Of a stretch of DNA of 64,000 bases, positions 63,609-64,000 are shown piece after piece. The stretch lies in assembly GCF_006539945.1 (NCBI RefSeq), contig NZ_BJNZ01000004.1, positions 124,001 through 188,000 on the forward strand, written 5' to 3'. Both the position numbers and the translations under genes were made by a program. Numbering within the stretch: the first letter of the stretch is position 1; every line of letters starts with the position of its first letter. The notes beneath the pieces were generated by a model that was not told the DNA's origin, did not search any database, and saw only the letters and a list, made by a program, of their open reading frames with translations. The DNA is from Cellulosimicrobium cellulans (GTDB lineage Bacteria > Actinomycetota > Actinomycetes > Actinomycetales > Cellulomonadaceae).

Positions 63609-64000
63609 GCGCCGCCCCCCAGATCGTCGAGGTAGCGGCACGCCGCCGCGTACGACGAGGCGACCCGGGCGCGGGTCGTGTCCAGCCGGCGCGACGACGA
63701 GAGGCGGTCGTCGCCGGGCAGCGGCCCGCCGCTCGGCAGGACGTGGACGGTCACGTCGTCGGGGACCTCGGCGAGCTCGCGCGCGAACCGGTGCCGGCGG
63801 GAGATCTCGAACGTCACCTTCGCCACCTCGACCGCGGTCCGCGGCGGCCGCAGCGGCTCCTCGATCCGGCCGACCTGGAGCACCCAGACCGTCCGTGCGC
63901 CGCGGCGCACGGCCTCGCCCAGCGGGATCGAGGAGACCACGCCGCCGTCGACGTAGTGCTCGTCCCCGATGCGCGTGGGCGGCAGCGCGCCCGGCACGGA
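63605..64000 (-). CDS. Patatin-like phospholipase, C-terminal part (5' end outside window)
   Basis: The reading frame is open to the right edge. 131 residues are visible, including the catalytic-Asp motif YVDGGVVSSIPLGEAVRRGA (DGG, with PLGEA) of patatin-like lipases; the GXSXG nucleophile should lie outside the window. The C-terminus (SYAAACRYLDDLG) resembles actinobacterial patatin-like proteins. Overlap with the acyltransferase (GTGA) suggests a deacylation-reacylation pair on membrane lipids, which is inferred. Confidence 0.82.
   Translation of the reverse strand, partial: SVPGALPPTRIGDEHYVDGGVVSSIPLGEAVRRGARTVWVLQVGRIEEPLRPPRTAVEVAKVTFEISRRHRFARELAEVPDDVTVHVLPSGGPLPGDDRLSSSRRLDTTRARVASSYAAACRYLDDLGGGA

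Overview
The window is a 64 kb piece of a high-GC actinobacterial chromosome. WhiB, GuaB3, the fused Xfp-Pta-AckA operon, Tat and SURF1 genes, and an almost pure G/C third codon position point to Micrococcales. The content fits a Cellulosimicrobium / Cellulomonas / Promicromonosporaceae-type organism; that placement is inference. Most of the window is dense housekeeping DNA. Genes are often coupled by 4-base ATGA or GTGA overlaps, and many promoters have a TANNNT -10 box exactly 6-7 bases before the start codon, so the transcripts should be leaderless.

Layout. 1-3.1 kb: the right end of a defence island (AbiEii-type toxin fragment, type I modification subunit HsdM, and an HsdS whose two target-recognition halves are near copies). 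3.1-14.3 kb: radC, a solitary groES under a CIRCE operator, a WhiB3/WhiD-like regulator, a MerR-type regulator, guaB, a Tat-exported flavin amine oxidase divergent from an exported RidA-like protein, an HTH-MurA fusion with its own operator, a DEDDh exonuclease, and guaB3. The order groES-whiB3-guaB-guaB3 matches the mycobacterial chromosome. 14.3-20.7 kb: two GNAT acetyltransferases, gabD2, a YdcF-like protein and a DUF4031-HD fusion. 19.4-25.4 kb: the xfp-pta-ackA phosphoketolase operon. 25.7-31.2 kb: SURF1, a double-GNAT protein and an asymmetric heterodimeric ABC exporter.

31.3-38.4 kb: a DUF3817 membrane protein, a MoeB/ThiF-rhodanese protein, a 445-bp palindromic repeat cassette, the TPP-riboswitch operon thiO-thiS-thiG, divergent thiE, and guaA. 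38.4-45.3 kb: a glycosyltransferase, two membrane proteins, and a PspC-protein / PspC-histidine kinase / LuxR-type response regulator system with helically phased direct repeats in its divergent promoter. 45.3-52.1 kb: a 31-bp perfect hairpin, then the sulfate assimilation genes cysG and sir-cysH-cysD-cysN; the latter operon is preceded by a leaderless, cysteine-rich leader peptide that looks like an attenuator.

52.3-64 kb: small membrane proteins, a PadR regulator with a coupled hydrolase, DUF456, a VOC protein, pcrA, a DUF6518-like membrane protein, a small HTH regulator with a Clp-N-domain protein under two GTCAA-N6-TTGAC operators, sucCD, and an acyltransferase overlapping a patatin-like gene that runs off the right edge. 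No tRNA, rRNA, CRISPR array, insertion sequence or prophage was recognised. The least explained structures are the palindromic cassette (33019-33463), the 31-bp hairpin (45325-45390), the HTH-MurA fusion with its operator, and the cysteine leader.
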